From the NCBI GenBank assembly GCA_039029395.1, contig JBCCGG010000037.1, positions 1 through 57,401 on the forward strand: DNA of 57,401 nucleotides, read 5' to 3'. Under the pieces are notes generated by a model. That model had not been told where the DNA came from. It saw nothing but the letters and a program-made list of their open reading frames with translations, and ran no database searches. Position numbers and translations under genes: made by a program. Source of the DNA: JBCCGG01 sp039029395. GTDB lineage: Bacteria; Pseudomonadota; Alphaproteobacteria; Kiloniellales; JAKSDN01. Of the stretch, positions 35,494 to 44,383 are shown one piece after another. How positions within the stretch are numbered: the first letter of the stretch is position 1; every line of letters begins with the position of its first letter.

Positions 35494-35672
35494 AACACCA
35501 TAAGTTTTCAATGGCTTCGCCCCAGATGCCAGGAACAAGGGCTCACGGCGGATACAGGCCCCATAGGCCAGCCGCGGAGCAGACGACCTCGCCTCCGGCA
35601 AGGCATTGATAAGACCAAGGGTGGCTTCGGCGCCGCAATCTGTGCCGTGAGACGCCAAAGCTGGATCGCCTG

Positions 35673-35688
35673 GGCCCGCCAACGGGCC
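35673..35688 (+). repeat. rne leader hairpin 1
   Basis: GGCCCG and CGGGCC are perfect 6-base arms around CCAA. One of three clear stem-loops in the predicted leader. Confidence 0.5.
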
Positions 35689-35710
35689 TTCGGGCGAAAC
35701 GGAACGACCG

Positions 35711-35728
35711 CCGCGCGAACCCGCGCGG
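35711..35728 (+). repeat. rne leader hairpin 2
   Basis: CCGCGCG and CGCGCGG are perfect 7-base arms around AACC, giving an all-GC stem. Confidence 0.55.
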
Positions 35729-35855
35729 TACAGAACGAGACCGCAATGATCTATCAATCAGCGCGCCCGAACCCCGATCGCCAATGGAGCGGAGTCCTCT
35801 GTGACCGCCGCCTGCGGCGTCGCGCGGCAGGGCTCGCTTGCGCGCCGCGGCCCGA

Positions 35856-35877
35856 GCCGGGATCACCAGATCCCGGC
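35856..35877 (+). repeat. rne leader hairpin 3, next to the start
   Basis: GCCGGGATC and GATCCCGGC are perfect 9-base arms around ACCA, ending 37 bases before ATG 35915. Position near the ribosome-binding site suggests a role in controlling rne translation or RNase E access. Confidence 0.6.
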
Positions 35878-35914
35878 CCGCTGGCTGCCCGGCGCGGTTC
35901 GGAGTTTAAGCTTT

Positions 35915-38584
35915 ATGGCCAAACGTATGCTGATCGACGCCAACCACCAGGACGAGACGCGGGTGGTGGTGTTCAACGACAACCGTCTCGAAGAGTTTGA
36001 TTACGAATCCGCTAGCCGGAAGCAGCTTAAAGGCAACATCTACCTTGCCAAGGTGACCCGGGTCGAGCCCTCGCTCCAGGCCGCCTTTGTCGAGTACGGC
36101 GGCAACCGCCAGGGCTTCCTGAGCTTCAGCGAGATCCATCCCGACTATTACCGAATCCCGATCGCCGACCGGCAGGCGCTGATCGCCCAGGAGACCTCAT
36201 TCGACGACGATGCCGACAATGGCAACGGCGAGGGTGCCGAGGCCAAGGCCGAAGAGCTTTCGCCCGACAATTCGGAGACTGGTGAGGACAGCGAAGCCAG
36301 TGAGGCCAATGGCGAGGCCAATGGCGAGGCTAGCGAAGCCAAAGGTGAGGCCGAAGGCGCCGCCGATGGCAAGGTCCAGGAGATCGCGGTCGAGACCAAG
36401 GTCGACACGGTCGGCGGCGACGAGGTCGAGGATGCCTCCCGGCGCCGCGCCAAGCGCTTGCGCCGCTACAAGATCCAGGAGGTGATAAAGCGCCGCCAGG
36501 TCATGCTGGTGCAGGTCTCCAAAGAGGAGCGCGGCACCAAGGGGGCTGCGCTGACCACCTACCTGTCCCTCGCCGGGCGCTACTGCGTGCTTATGCCGAA
36601 CACCGGCAAGGGCGGTGGCATCAGCCGCAAGATCGCCAATGCGTCGGACCGCCGGCGCCTCAAGAAGGTGGTCTCGGAGCTGGAGATTCCCGAGGGCATG
36701 GCGGTGATCGTGCGGACCGCCGGCAGCGAGCGCTCCAAGGTCGAGATCCGGCGCGACTACGAGTACCTGGTGCGCCTTTGGAACGAGATCCGCGAGACCA
36801 CCTTGTCCTCGACCGCGCCCAGCCTGATCTACGAGGAAGCCAACCTGATCAAGCGCGCCCTGCGCGACCTTTACACCCGGGACATGGACGAGATCCTGGT
36901 CGAGGGCGACGTCGGCTACAAGGCCGCCAAGGCCTTCGTCAAGAACATGATCCCGAGCCACGCCCGCAAGGTGAAGCTCTACAAAGAGGAAGCGGCGCCC
37001 CTGTTCCACAAATATCACGTGGAAAACCAGCTGGACGCCATGCATTCGACCACGGTGCAGCTCAAGTCGGGCGGCTACATCGTGATCAATCCGACCGAGG
37101 CTCTGGTCGCGATCGACGTCAACTCGGGCAAGGCGACCCGCGAGCGCCACATCGAGGAGACCGCGCGCAACACCAACCTGGAGGCCGCCGAGGAGGTCGC
37201 CCGCCAGCTGCGCTTGCGCGATCTTGCCGGCCTGATCGTGATCGATTTCATCGATATGGAGGAATCCCGTCACAACCGCGACGTGGAGCGCCGCCTGAAG
37301 GAGTCCATGCGTCAGGACCGGGCCCGCATCCAGCTCGGCCGGATCAGCCCCTTCGGGCTGCTCGAGCTGTCCCGCCAGCGCCTGCGCCCCAGCCTGTTCG
37401 AAAGCTCGACCGTGGCCTGCACCCGCTGCGGCGGCACCGGCTACGTGCGCTCCAGCGAGTCGACCGCCCACCACGTGGTTAGGGTGCTCGAGGAGGAGGC
37501 AATCCAACGCGGCGGCGGCGAGGTGACCCTGGCCCTGCCAACCGAGGTGGCGTTCTATCTGATCAACCACATGCGCAACCGCCTGGGCGAGATCGAGCAG
37601 CGCTTCGAGCTGACAATAAGGATCGAGCAGGACGATACGCTGATCCCGCCCGAGATCCGCCTGACCCGGGACGGCGAGACGCGCAGGGTCCAGCCGGCCA
37701 GCGAGTCCAAGGGCCAGCGCGCCAAGGCCGACGACGAAGATCCCCGGCGCCGGCGCGGCCGTCGGCGACGGCGCGGCCGGGACGAGGAGGACACCGCCGA
37801 GGAAAGCCGGGAGCAGGCCGCCAAGACCGACGAAGCCGCGGCCGGCGAGTCCGAGGGAGACAGTGAGCAGACCCGCGCCAGCGACGACTCGGAGGAGCGC
37901 GGCACGCGCCGCCGCCGCGGCCGGCGCGGCGGTCGCCGACGGGCCCGCAAGCGGCGCGACGGAGAGGCCCGGGAGGAGGTCCAAGCCGACGAGACCGACG
38001 CGACCCAGGGCGAGATCGCGGCGGAAGCGGAGGAAACGGCATCCGCGGAGCCCTCCGAGCCGGAGGCCGCCGTGGCGGCCAGCGTTGGCGAGCCGGCCGA
38101 GGAGCAGGCGCCAGCGACCAAGAAGCGCGCGCCCCGGCGCCGCCGGCGCAGCGCCAAGCGCGACGAGGAGAGCGCACCCGAGTCCGAGTCCCCGCCGGAC
38201 GGCGAGGCGCAGCCTGAAGCAGAGGAGCAAGCCGAGGCTGCCGCGCCGCCCAAGAGGCGCACCCGCCGGCGCAAGACCGCCAAGAGCGAGACGCCCCCGG
38301 CCGAAGTCGCCGATGAGGCGCCTGCCGCCGAGGAGTCGACCCAGGCCGAGGCTGCCGAGGCCCCCGTCGAGGAGACGCCAGAGCCCGAAGAGGCACCCGT
38401 GCCCGACGAGGGCCCGAGCCTGTTCCCGCTCTACGACGGCGCGCCGCCGCCCGACCAACCGGCCGGGGAGAGCCTGGCGGCCGAGCCCGATCCAGCGGAC
38501 GAATCCGATCTGCCGGACGCCCCAACCACCGCGCCCGACCCCGACCGTCCGAAACGCAAGGGCTGGTGGCAGCGCTGGGTCTAG
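35915..38584 (+). CDS. rne: Ribonuclease E
   Basis: 889 aa, the endoribonuclease that starts mRNA decay and processes rRNA and tRNA. MAKRMLIDANHQDETRVVV opens the protein as in alphaproteobacterial RNase E. The catalytic Asp pair is D401 (ALVAIDVNSGKAT) and D444 (GLIVIDFIDME), 43 residues apart as D303/D346 in E. coli, and the zinc link Cys502/Cys505 is in CTRCGGTGYV. Compared with E. coli there is an insertion of about 100 residues in the S1 region, residues about 95-180, highly acidic (repeats such as EANGEASEAKGEAEG). The C-terminal 330 residues are low complexity with alternating acidic and Arg-rich blocks (RRRRGRRGGRRRARKR), the RNA-binding and degradosome scaffold. GGAG stands 11 bases before ATG 35915. 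Confidence 0.97.
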   Translation: MAKRMLIDANHQDETRVVVFNDNRLEEFDYESASRKQLKGNIYLAKVTRVEPSLQAAFVEYGGNRQGFLSFSEIHPDYYRIPIADRQALIAQETSFDDDADNGNGEGAEAKAEELSPDNSETGEDSEASEANGEANGEASEAKGEAEGAADGKVQEIAVETKVDTVGGDEVEDASRRRAKRLRRYKIQEVIKRRQVMLVQVSKEERGTKGAALTTYLSLAGRYCVLMPNTGKGGGISRKIANASDRRRLKKVVSELEIPEGMAVIVRTAGSERSKVEIRRDYEYLVRLWNEIRETTLSSTAPSLIYEEANLIKRALRDLYTRDMDEILVEGDVGYKAAKAFVKNMIPSHARKVKLYKEEAAPLFHKYHVENQLDAMHSTTVQLKSGGYIVINPTEALVAIDVNSGKATRERHIEETARNTNLEAAEEVARQLRLRDLAGLIVIDFIDMEESRHNRDVERRLKESMRQDRARIQLGRISPFGLLELSRQRLRPSLFESSTVACTRCGGTGYVRSSESTAHHVVRVLEEEAIQRGGGEVTLALPTEVAFYLINHMRNRLGEIEQRFELTIRIEQDDTLIPPEIRLTRDGETRRVQPASESKGQRAKADDEDPRRRRGRRRRRGRDEEDTAEESREQAAKTDEAAAGESEGDSEQTRASDDSEERGTRRRRGRRGGRRRARKRRDGEAREEVQADETDATQGEIAAEAEETASAEPSEPEAAVAASVGEPAEEQAPATKKRAPRRRRRSAKRDEESAPESESPPDGEAQPEAEEQAEAAAPPKRRTRRRKTAKSETPPAEVADEAPAAEESTQAEAAEAPVEETPEPEEAPVPDEGPSLFPLYDGAPPPDQPAGESLAAEPDPADESDLPDAPTTAPDPDRPKRKGWWQRWV

Positions 38585-38772
38585 TTCCCATCCGATTGGA
38601 GCGGCCGGCGGCCCTCGAAGTGATCCAGGTCCGCGGTGACCGCCTGGGCGATGTCCTCGGTGAAGCGCCGAACCCGGGCGACCCACCGGTCGTCCGGGTG
38701 GTACAGGATCCAGAGATCGAGCTTGAGGTCCGCCAGGTGCTCGGGCGCGATACGGCGTAGGGCCGCGGCCGC
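38581..38772 (-). pseudogene. Remnant of a LysR-family regulator (C-terminal end)
   Basis: About 63 codons match only the tail of a LysR substrate-binding domain: LRRIAPEHLADLKLDLWILYHPDDRWVARVRRF, where the usual form is L-D-L-W-x-L-x-H-P-D-x-R-x-x-A-R-V-R-x-F. The frame stays open upstream to 38880 but is no longer LysR-like, and no helix-turn-helix is found nearby, so the 5' part is lost. Its TAG shares CTAG with the rne stop. It lies between rne and a large GH81 gene, marking the edge of a rearranged or acquired segment. Confidence 0.7.
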
Positions 38773-38906
38773 CAAACGGGCTTGAGAATTAGGGTTAACT
38801 CCCCCGGTAAGGATTTCATTGTAGTTTCCGGCGCTCGAATGGGTCGGGGAAAGCCGTGCCTGGCACGCTTCACCTGACACAACCGTAATTGACCGGAGAC
38901 GACGGA

Positions 38907-41900
38907 ATGAGCGATCGGGACATGAAGACGGCTTTGGCCGGCACGCTGTTGGTGCTTGGCCTGATCGCAGGCAATACGGTTCTGGCCGAGGAGAAGAAAG
39001 CGTCGACGACGATTCAAGTCGGCGCGGGCTACTTCCAGAAAACCACTCTCGATATCCCGGCCAGCGCTCTGCCGGACTCGGACATCGAAAAGTCGGCGCT
39101 CGCGGTCTCTAGCACGATCATGGGCAGCGGCGTGGCGCTGCCGACCAGCGCGTGGTTCTCGAGCTTTCTGCGCTGGCAATCGGGCGGCGCCTTGGCCCAG
39201 GACTCGCTCTTCACGAATCCCCTCATGTTCGGCTATCGGAACGGCGGCTTCGGGCGCGTGACTCCCACCGGCAACAAGCAATTCACGGCCACCGGCCTTA
39301 CCCTGGGAATTCCGGCGATCAGCGTAGCGACCTCGGCCAACGGCGTGCTGCCGGTGGTCGAAGCGACCCTGGAGGACGACCTCCAGCTGCTTTACGGTGG
39401 CTCCTATACAGCCCAGTCACAGAAGACCCCGCCGGCCAAGATCGACTTGCAGGAGTTCGACGACCTGCTGACCAAATGGACGGCGACCAGCGGCGACGGC
39501 GGCACCTTTACCTTCCATGCCCTACAGGGCTCGCCTTTCGCCTACTTCGAGATCAGCGACTACCCGGTCTACTTCAACGTTGGCGGCTCGCTCACCAAGA
39601 CCGCGACGTTCGATGCGGGAGTCACTGGAATTGACACCTTGCTGCTGGGCGGCGGGTCCACGTCCTATGCTCTGTTCTATCAATCGGCCAATGCCACCTT
39701 CGTGACCGCGGATTTCACGACAAACAACAAGGTGCTGTCCTATTCCTCGGGCAACACGGGCCAGTTCGTTGTCGCCGCGTTGCCGTTCGGCTTGCCCAAC
39801 GTGATGCCGGACACGAACCAAAAGACATTCATCAAGGCCATCGCGGCGCTCGCCTTCAACTTCCCGACCTCAAGCGCCGTGCAGTACAGCTACGACACTA
39901 CCACGGGCTCGATCTCCACGACCTTCTCAATCGCCACAAAGAACTCCCTGGGTGCGACGCCAACAACGGGTGGGGACGCTTTGATCGCCCTGCTGCCCCA
40001 TCACTACACGGACGTGGCGACCGCGGACGGCAATAACCCCTCGGGCGGCGCGCTGCTGCAAAACGGCAGCACCTTGGCGGTGACAGGGGATTCGAGCTGG
40101 ACCACCCATCCAAGCGGCTGGAACGTCACCTTGTTCGATGCCAGCACCCAAACCCCCTATGCCCCGATGCACGCCAACCCCTATCAGCTCTATGGCCAAA
40201 GCGCGGTCTACTACTACTCGGTTCTCGGCCCCCAGCTGCTGGTTCAAGGGACCTCCTTCGAGATAGAGCAAGACGTCATCGGGCTTTTGCCCTGGCTGGT
40301 GCTGCCGAACAGCGACACGGACCCCAACACCAGCATGACCTTCGAGGACATGCAAAAGGCATTACTGTTCCGCTTTATGCAGGGCGACGGGATCGCGCTC
40401 GAGCAGTACCTCACCAACATGAACTATGACGGCAACACCTATTCCGACGGCAAGCAGTTCAAGACTTGGGCGGCGGGCAGCATTGTCGCCAACCAGCTGG
40501 GCGTCGAAGGGACGGCGAACTATCAGATCGATGACGGCGGCACGATGCTGACCTTGGCCGATGCAACCGACCGCGCGCTCAAGAAGTACTTCGCCAAGGA
40601 CCCCGATACGGCATGGACGGGCCAGACGAGCATGAAGCGCTTCTTCACCTATGACGCGATGCTCAATGCCTTGCTGGGTTTTCCCGCCGGCTTCGGCAGC
40701 ACGGTGTTCCTCAACGATCACAATCTGACCTTCGGCTACTTCGCGCGCTCGGCCAGCGCGCTGTCCGCCTACAGCGCCTTCGGCCTGACCGATTGGCTGC
40801 TCGCCACCAAGTACGCCGACGTGATCGACCAGGTGGTCTACGACGTCGCCAACCCCTTCACCGAGGATGCCATGACCCAGCAGGCCAGCAGTCGCTATTC
40901 TTGCAGCGACACGACCTGCGGCGGCCTGTTCAGCGGCACCTTCACCAAGAACAATCGCAAGCTGAACGGCGCGGACAATCCGAGCTTTCCGTTCCAGCGC
41001 AACTACGATGCCTTCGGCGGCATCGGCTGGGCCTCGGGCCTGGTGACCGACGGCCGCACCGCGGGACCGAACACGGAATCCGTCTCCGAAGCGCTCAATG
41101 CCATGGCGGCTTTCGTGCTGCGCGCCGGCCAGACCAACAACAAGGATCTCTTCGTCGCCTCGCTGGCCCAGTGGGTCACCCAGATCGCCGCGTCGAACGC
41201 CTACTGGATGGACATGGACGGCTACTACTCGAGCTTCTCTTCATTCGCGACCATGGCGCAGATGGGCGACTTCGGCACGGTGGTGGCGCCCGGCAGCGTC
41301 TCTCAGTCGGATTTCTTCGACGGCACGCGCTCGATCCGCGACAACGTTCCGATCGAGGCGCCCGAGACCACCCCCACCCTGCAGGACCCCGAGGCGCTGC
41401 GCGGCATCACGGTCTTTCCCGTCGGGCCGCACTCCTTTTATCTTTCCAAGAACCAGGCCTACACCAAGCATGCCTACAAGGCGGCCCGCGATTATGCCGT
41501 GGCCACATCCTTCAACTCCCTTTGGAACGTGATCCTGACCGAGTGGGAGGCAAGCTTCGATCCGGCCAATGCGGCGATCGATCTGAACAATGCCTTTCAG
41601 AACCAAATCACCTTTTCCGGTGGCACAAAGACCCAAACCGTCAGCAACAACCAATCGCCGATGAACCTGCAAGATTGCCTCAACGGTAAGGTAACCACGA
41701 CCACGGGCACCGGCATGCACAAAGTGACCACTCAAGTCTGCAGTAATCTAACGGGCATCAAAAAGATCGGCGGCAACAGTTTTCTGGAGATCTACCGCTG
41801 GGTCCATTTCCTCGGCACCTACGGCACGGCCGATTTCGACTACACCGCCAACACGCCGTTCGCCGTCGTGCTCGACAAGTCCGGCACCAAGTCGTTCGTC

Positions 41901-42692
41901 GCCTACAATCCGACCGGCTCCAGCCAGTCGATCAGCTTTTACCGCAAGGGAGCTGCCGTGACGAACCTGACGGGTCTCTCCTTGGCCGCCAATACGCTTC
42001 AGATCTACGACAGCAGCGGCAATCCGCAGCTCGGCGAGACACAGATGCTCAGCGCCGCGGCGGACAGCTTCGTAGAAAGCGGCGCCGGCTGGGGCAACGA
42101 AGGGGCCAATCCGCGCTTAAGCGTTGGCTCTGGGCAGGACGGCACTAAGCGCTCCCTGCTCGCCTTCGATGGCGACGCGATCGGCGACTACCTGGCGAGC
42201 CATGACCTGACCAGCGCCACTCTGATCCTCACCATCGAGAACAACGATAGCCAGTGGGGCGCCGACGGCCAAGCGATCGAGGCGCGCCCCTTGACCGACG
42301 ATTTTGTCGAAGGCAACGGCAGCGTCAAGACTCTGCCGGCCGACCAGCAAAACCCGGGCGATGGCCAGGGCGTCACCTGGCGCTGCGCGATCGATGGGGA
42401 TATCGGCAACAATCTATCGAGCGACTGCGCCGGATCTTGGCGCATTCCAAGAAGCGGCGGGTCCTTGTCCCTGGGCATGGCCGAGCCGGTCCAGGTGACC
42501 GATGGTGCCTCCACGGTCATACGCTTCGATATCACCGACGACGTTCTTTCGGGTTACCAGGCCTGGGCGATCAAAAAAGTCGAGGAGATTGGTTTCGGCG
42601 AGCTGCTGTTCCACTCTCGCGAGGGCGCGGCCTTGGCCGGCGAGCGCCGCCTGGCCCCGACCCTGGTGCTTTCGGGAACGCCGCTGGATTGA
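38907..42692 (+). CDS. Secreted GH81 endo-beta-1,3-glucanase with C-terminal DNRLRE-like domain
   Basis: 1261 aa. Signal peptide about residues 1-28 (LAGTLLVLGLIAGNTVLA). The middle is a glycoside hydrolase family 81 catalytic region: LNDHNLTFGYF with the candidate catalytic Asp604, GGIGWASGLVTDGR, and NTESVSEALNAM with Glu724 and Glu728, matching the GH81 pattern H/D-H-x-x-x-Y-G-Y then S-W-A-S-G and E-S-x-S-E-A. It would hydrolyse beta-1,3-glucan (laminarin, callose, fungal or algal walls). About residues 1050-1255 form a beta-rich domain like DNRLRE/CBM96 modules (LAFDGDAIGDYLASHDL, SATLILTIE), for surface or glycan binding. GGAG precedes ATG 38907; a TTG at 38889 is less likely. GH81 is unusual outside fungi and Gram-positives. 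Confidence 0.88.
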   Translation: MSDRDMKTALAGTLLVLGLIAGNTVLAEEKKASTTIQVGAGYFQKTTLDIPASALPDSDIEKSALAVSSTIMGSGVALPTSAWFSSFLRWQSGGALAQDSLFTNPLMFGYRNGGFGRVTPTGNKQFTATGLTLGIPAISVATSANGVLPVVEATLEDDLQLLYGGSYTAQSQKTPPAKIDLQEFDDLLTKWTATSGDGGTFTFHALQGSPFAYFEISDYPVYFNVGGSLTKTATFDAGVTGIDTLLLGGGSTSYALFYQSANATFVTADFTTNNKVLSYSSGNTGQFVVAALPFGLPNVMPDTNQKTFIKAIAALAFNFPTSSAVQYSYDTTTGSISTTFSIATKNSLGATPTTGGDALIALLPHHYTDVATADGNNPSGGALLQNGSTLAVTGDSSWTTHPSGWNVTLFDASTQTPYAPMHANPYQLYGQSAVYYYSVLGPQLLVQGTSFEIEQDVIGLLPWLVLPNSDTDPNTSMTFEDMQKALLFRFMQGDGIALEQYLTNMNYDGNTYSDGKQFKTWAAGSIVANQLGVEGTANYQIDDGGTMLTLADATDRALKKYFAKDPDTAWTGQTSMKRFFTYDAMLNALLGFPAGFGSTVFLNDHNLTFGYFARSASALSAYSAFGLTDWLLATKYADVIDQVVYDVANPFTEDAMTQQASSRYSCSDTTCGGLFSGTFTKNNRKLNGADNPSFPFQRNYDAFGGIGWASGLVTDGRTAGPNTESVSEALNAMAAFVLRAGQTNNKDLFVASLAQWVTQIAASNAYWMDMDGYYSSFSSFATMAQMGDFGTVVAPGSVSQSDFFDGTRSIRDNVPIEAPETTPTLQDPEALRGITVFPVGPHSFYLSKNQAYTKHAYKAARDYAVATSFNSLWNVILTEWEASFDPANAAIDLNNAFQNQITFSGGTKTQTVSNNQSPMNLQDCLNGKVTTTTGTGMHKVTTQVCSNLTGIKKIGGNSFLEIYRWVHFLGTYGTADFDYTANTPFAVVLDKSGTKSFVAYNPTGSSQSISFYRKGAAVTNLTGLSLAANTLQIYDSSGNPQLGETQMLSAAADSFVESGAGWGNEGANPRLSVGSGQDGTKRSLLAFDGDAIGDYLASHDLTSATLILTIENNDSQWGADGQAIEARPLTDDFVEGNGSVKTLPADQQNPGDGQGVTWRCAIDGDIGNNLSSDCAGSWRIPRSGGSLSLGMAEPVQVTDGASTVIRFDITDDVLSGYQAWAIKKVEEIGFGELLFHSREGAALAGERRLAPTLVLSGTPLD

Positions 42693-42762
42693 AGCCTAAA
42701 TCTTCCCGCTGATCTTCATCTGCATCGACACCACCGAGCAGGGGCGATCGCTGGCTGTCCCC
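42693..42762. other. Short convergent gap between GH81 and DUF1330 genes
   Basis: Seventy bases without hairpin or T-tract; no clear terminator for either gene. Confidence 0.4.
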
Positions 42763-43065
42763 TCAAGCGAGGTCGTCCTTGCCTTCTATCAGAAAGTGGT
42801 GGCTGACTGAGCCCGCCGTCCGCGCCTTCAAGTGCGGCGCGTAGGACGGGTCGCTCATGAAGGCCTCGGCGGCCTCCTTAGACGGCCACTGGATGATGAT
42901 GCGCAGCGCGGCCGCTTCGCCCTCGCCTTCAAGTCGCTCGTGGCTGGCGGTTCGCGCCAGGTACCTGCCGCCGTGCTGGGCGACCAGCGCGTTGGCGGGG
43001 CCGATGTAGTCCGGGATCCAGTCTTCGCTGGTCGGCGTGACGGCCAAAACCGAGTAGTAGGTCAT
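42763..43065 (-). CDS. DUF1330 family protein
   Basis: 100 aa with a dimeric ferredoxin-like fold: TYYSVLAVTPTSEDWIPDYI, HGGRYLARTASHERLEGEGE, LRIIIQWPSKEAAEAFMSDPSYAP is the typical DUF1330 order. Function of the family is not established; members may act on or protect from reactive small molecules. The frame is open to 43119 but GGGAGAG and the conserved region support ATG 43065. Last gene of the minus-strand operon that starts with a cupin, 43 bases after the ABM gene. Confidence 0.88.
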   Translation of the reverse strand: MTYYSVLAVTPTSEDWIPDYIGPANALVAQHGGRYLARTASHERLEGEGEAAALRIIIQWPSKEAAEAFMSDPSYAPHLKARTAGSVSHHFLIEGKDDLA

Positions 43066-43108
43066 AGTCAAGATCTCTCCCGTAGCTGAGGTTCCGTGGC
43101 GGGTGGCG

Positions 43109-43459
43109 CTATCTGACAAAGCCGCCGAAGGGCTTTAACCAAAGCGGGGCAAGGGCGGCGTGACGGGCGCGCAGGTCGTCCGGCAGATCGCCAAGATGCA
43201 CCATGCGGGTCGGCTGCGCGGCGGCGATCCAGCGCTCGGCGTGATTGTCCCAATTGGTGACGTGGATGTGGGCCGATTGGGCGTCCTTGAAACGCTCGTA
43301 AACCAGCACGTCGCCCTCGTCCGAGACGTAGTACTGGTAGTTCAGCGTGCCCTCTTCCTTTCGGGTCGCCGCGACGATGTCCTTCATCACGGCCTCGAAG
43401 GCGCCGCGCTGTCCCTCATTTATCTTGGCTTCGACGATCCAGCCGAAGTTTTCGAACAT
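43109..43459 (-). CDS. ABM-superfamily monooxygenase-like protein
   Basis: 116 aa. FGWIVEAKINEGQRGAFEAVMKDIVAATRKEEGTLNYQYYVS and VLVYERFKDAQSAHIHV follow the antibiotic-biosynthesis monooxygenase fold (dimeric alpha/beta barrel), with the conserved Glu-Gly-x-L-x-Y stretch and the Y-E-x-F/W element. Such proteins are cofactor-free quinol or anthrone oxygenases or related lyases; the substrate is unknown. AGGAG lies eight bases before ATG 43459. Second-to-last gene of the operon, 162 bases after the alpha/beta hydrolase gene. Confidence 0.88.
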   Translation of the reverse strand: MFENFGWIVEAKINEGQRGAFEAVMKDIVAATRKEEGTLNYQYYVSDEGDVLVYERFKDAQSAHIHVTNWDNHAERWIAAAQPTRMVHLGDLPDDLRARHAALAPLWLKPFGGFVR

Positions 43460-43621
43460 GGCGATCTCCTCTTGCTCGCTGCGTTTCCGGTCCGCGTCCA
43501 ATGATGGGCTCAACTGCAATCTGGCGTTCGAATGTCAGAATAAAAACGGGCCGAATCCCGCTTCTGAATTCGCGGTTCCGATATAATCGAAACCGGCGCA
43601 TCGGAAGATCGCGACATCGGA

Positions 43622-44335
43622 TTAGGTCCTGCCCAGTCCCATCAGAATCTCCGACAAGCTGTCGGGCGCGCTGATCATGGCATCGTGTCCGGTCTCGATC
43701 GGAATGATCCTCCAGCCGTAGTCCCTCGCGCGCGCCCGCGACCACGCCAATGGCGCGTAAAGGGGGGCGTTGCAGACGATGTAACTGCAGAAAAACCCCG
43801 CCCCCGGCAGACGCTTTAGCCTCAAGGGCGTGGTGTAGGCGGCTAGCGGCTGCGGCGTTAGATATCGCTTGAGAAAGGCCCATTGGGCTGCGTTCGTGAC
43901 GCCGAGCGCCGCGCCGCTCGGCACCGGCAGGGTGAGGCCGCCGCTGGTCTCCTCGGCCAAGCGCCGCCGATCGGCGGCGAGCTCGTCGGGCAAGCAGCCG
44001 AGCATGCTCTCCGCGTTTTCCAAGAGCGCCGCGTCGAGATAGACGAGCCGCCCGATGCGCTCTGGTGCGCGCTCCGCCACGCCGGAGATCACCGGGCCGG
44101 CGAAGCTGTGGCCGACCAGGATCACGTCCCTCAGGTCCTCGAAGATCAGGACATTCGCGACATCCTCGACCGCCGTCTCCAGGGTGTGGCTTCGCGAGAT
44201 CAGATGGGCGCGCTCGCCAAGACCCGTCAGGGTCGGCGTCACAACGCGGTGGCGATTTGTCTCCAGAATCTCGCGGACCCATCGCCAGCACCAGCCGCCG
44301 TGCCAGGCGCCATGAACCAGAACGAAGGTCGACAT
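43622..44335 (-). CDS. Alpha/beta hydrolase (EstC/SABP2-like)
   Basis: 237 aa. STFVLVHGAWHGGWCW gives the oxyanion strand, the nucleophile Ser is in VILVGHSFAGPVISG, the His in IPIETGHDAMISAPDSL, and Asp is probably in the strand before it. The size and the HGAWHGGWCW opening match EstC and plant SABP2/hydroxynitrile-lyase relatives that hydrolyse small carboxylic esters. GGGGAACGG precedes ATG 44335. It lies in the middle of the minus-strand operon with DUF1330, ABM and cupin genes, so it may cleave an ester or ring-cleavage product in the same pathway. Confidence 0.92.
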   Translation of the reverse strand: MSTFVLVHGAWHGGWCWRWVREILETNRHRVVTPTLTGLGERAHLISRSHTLETAVEDVANVLIFEDLRDVILVGHSFAGPVISGVAERAPERIGRLVYLDAALLENAESMLGCLPDELAADRRRLAEETSGGLTLPVPSGAALGVTNAAQWAFLKRYLTPQPLAAYTTPLRLKRLPGAGFFCSYIVCNAPLYAPLAWSRARARDYGWRIIPIETGHDAMISAPDSLSEILMGLGRT

Positions 44336-44383
44336 GCCGTTCCCCTATTTTGGCAAGAAAGGGGAAGCGCCAATTCGCAGTGG

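Larger units (their letters stand above)
35158..35914 (+). promoter_or_regulatory. Long rne leader and divergent promoter region
   Basis: This 757-base gap between the divergent amidase and rne genes shows no convincing gene. On the plus strand TTGAGG (35465-35470), a 17-base spacer and TATTGT (35488-35493) form a plausible sigma-70 promoter, which would give rne an untranslated leader of about 415 nt. The leader contains several perfect hairpins and is GC-rich. RNase E of other bacteria controls its own mRNA through such a leader; the same is likely here, though the structures are not the enterobacterial rne5 element as far as I can see. Confidence 0.55.

Noticed and set aside
35158..35914. 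Protein genes suggested by short open frames in the rne leader region
   Set aside because: None has a family match, ribosome-binding site or GC3 pattern typical of genes; the hairpins and promoter explain the region better.
36270..36370. Short tandem repeats that might be a CRISPR-like or VNTR array
   Set aside because: They are in-frame codon repeats for an acidic stretch of RNase E, with no constant spacing of repeat and spacer.
36197..38686. 829-codon open frame on the minus strand across rne
   Set aside because: It is the antisense of rne; its residues (Gly, Leu, Arg-rich runs) follow from reading the GC-rich codons backwards, and rne has all catalytic residues.
38773..38880. Longer LysR-remnant frame up to 38880
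   Set aside because: Only residues from about 38772 downstream resemble LysR; the rest reads as intergenic DNA.
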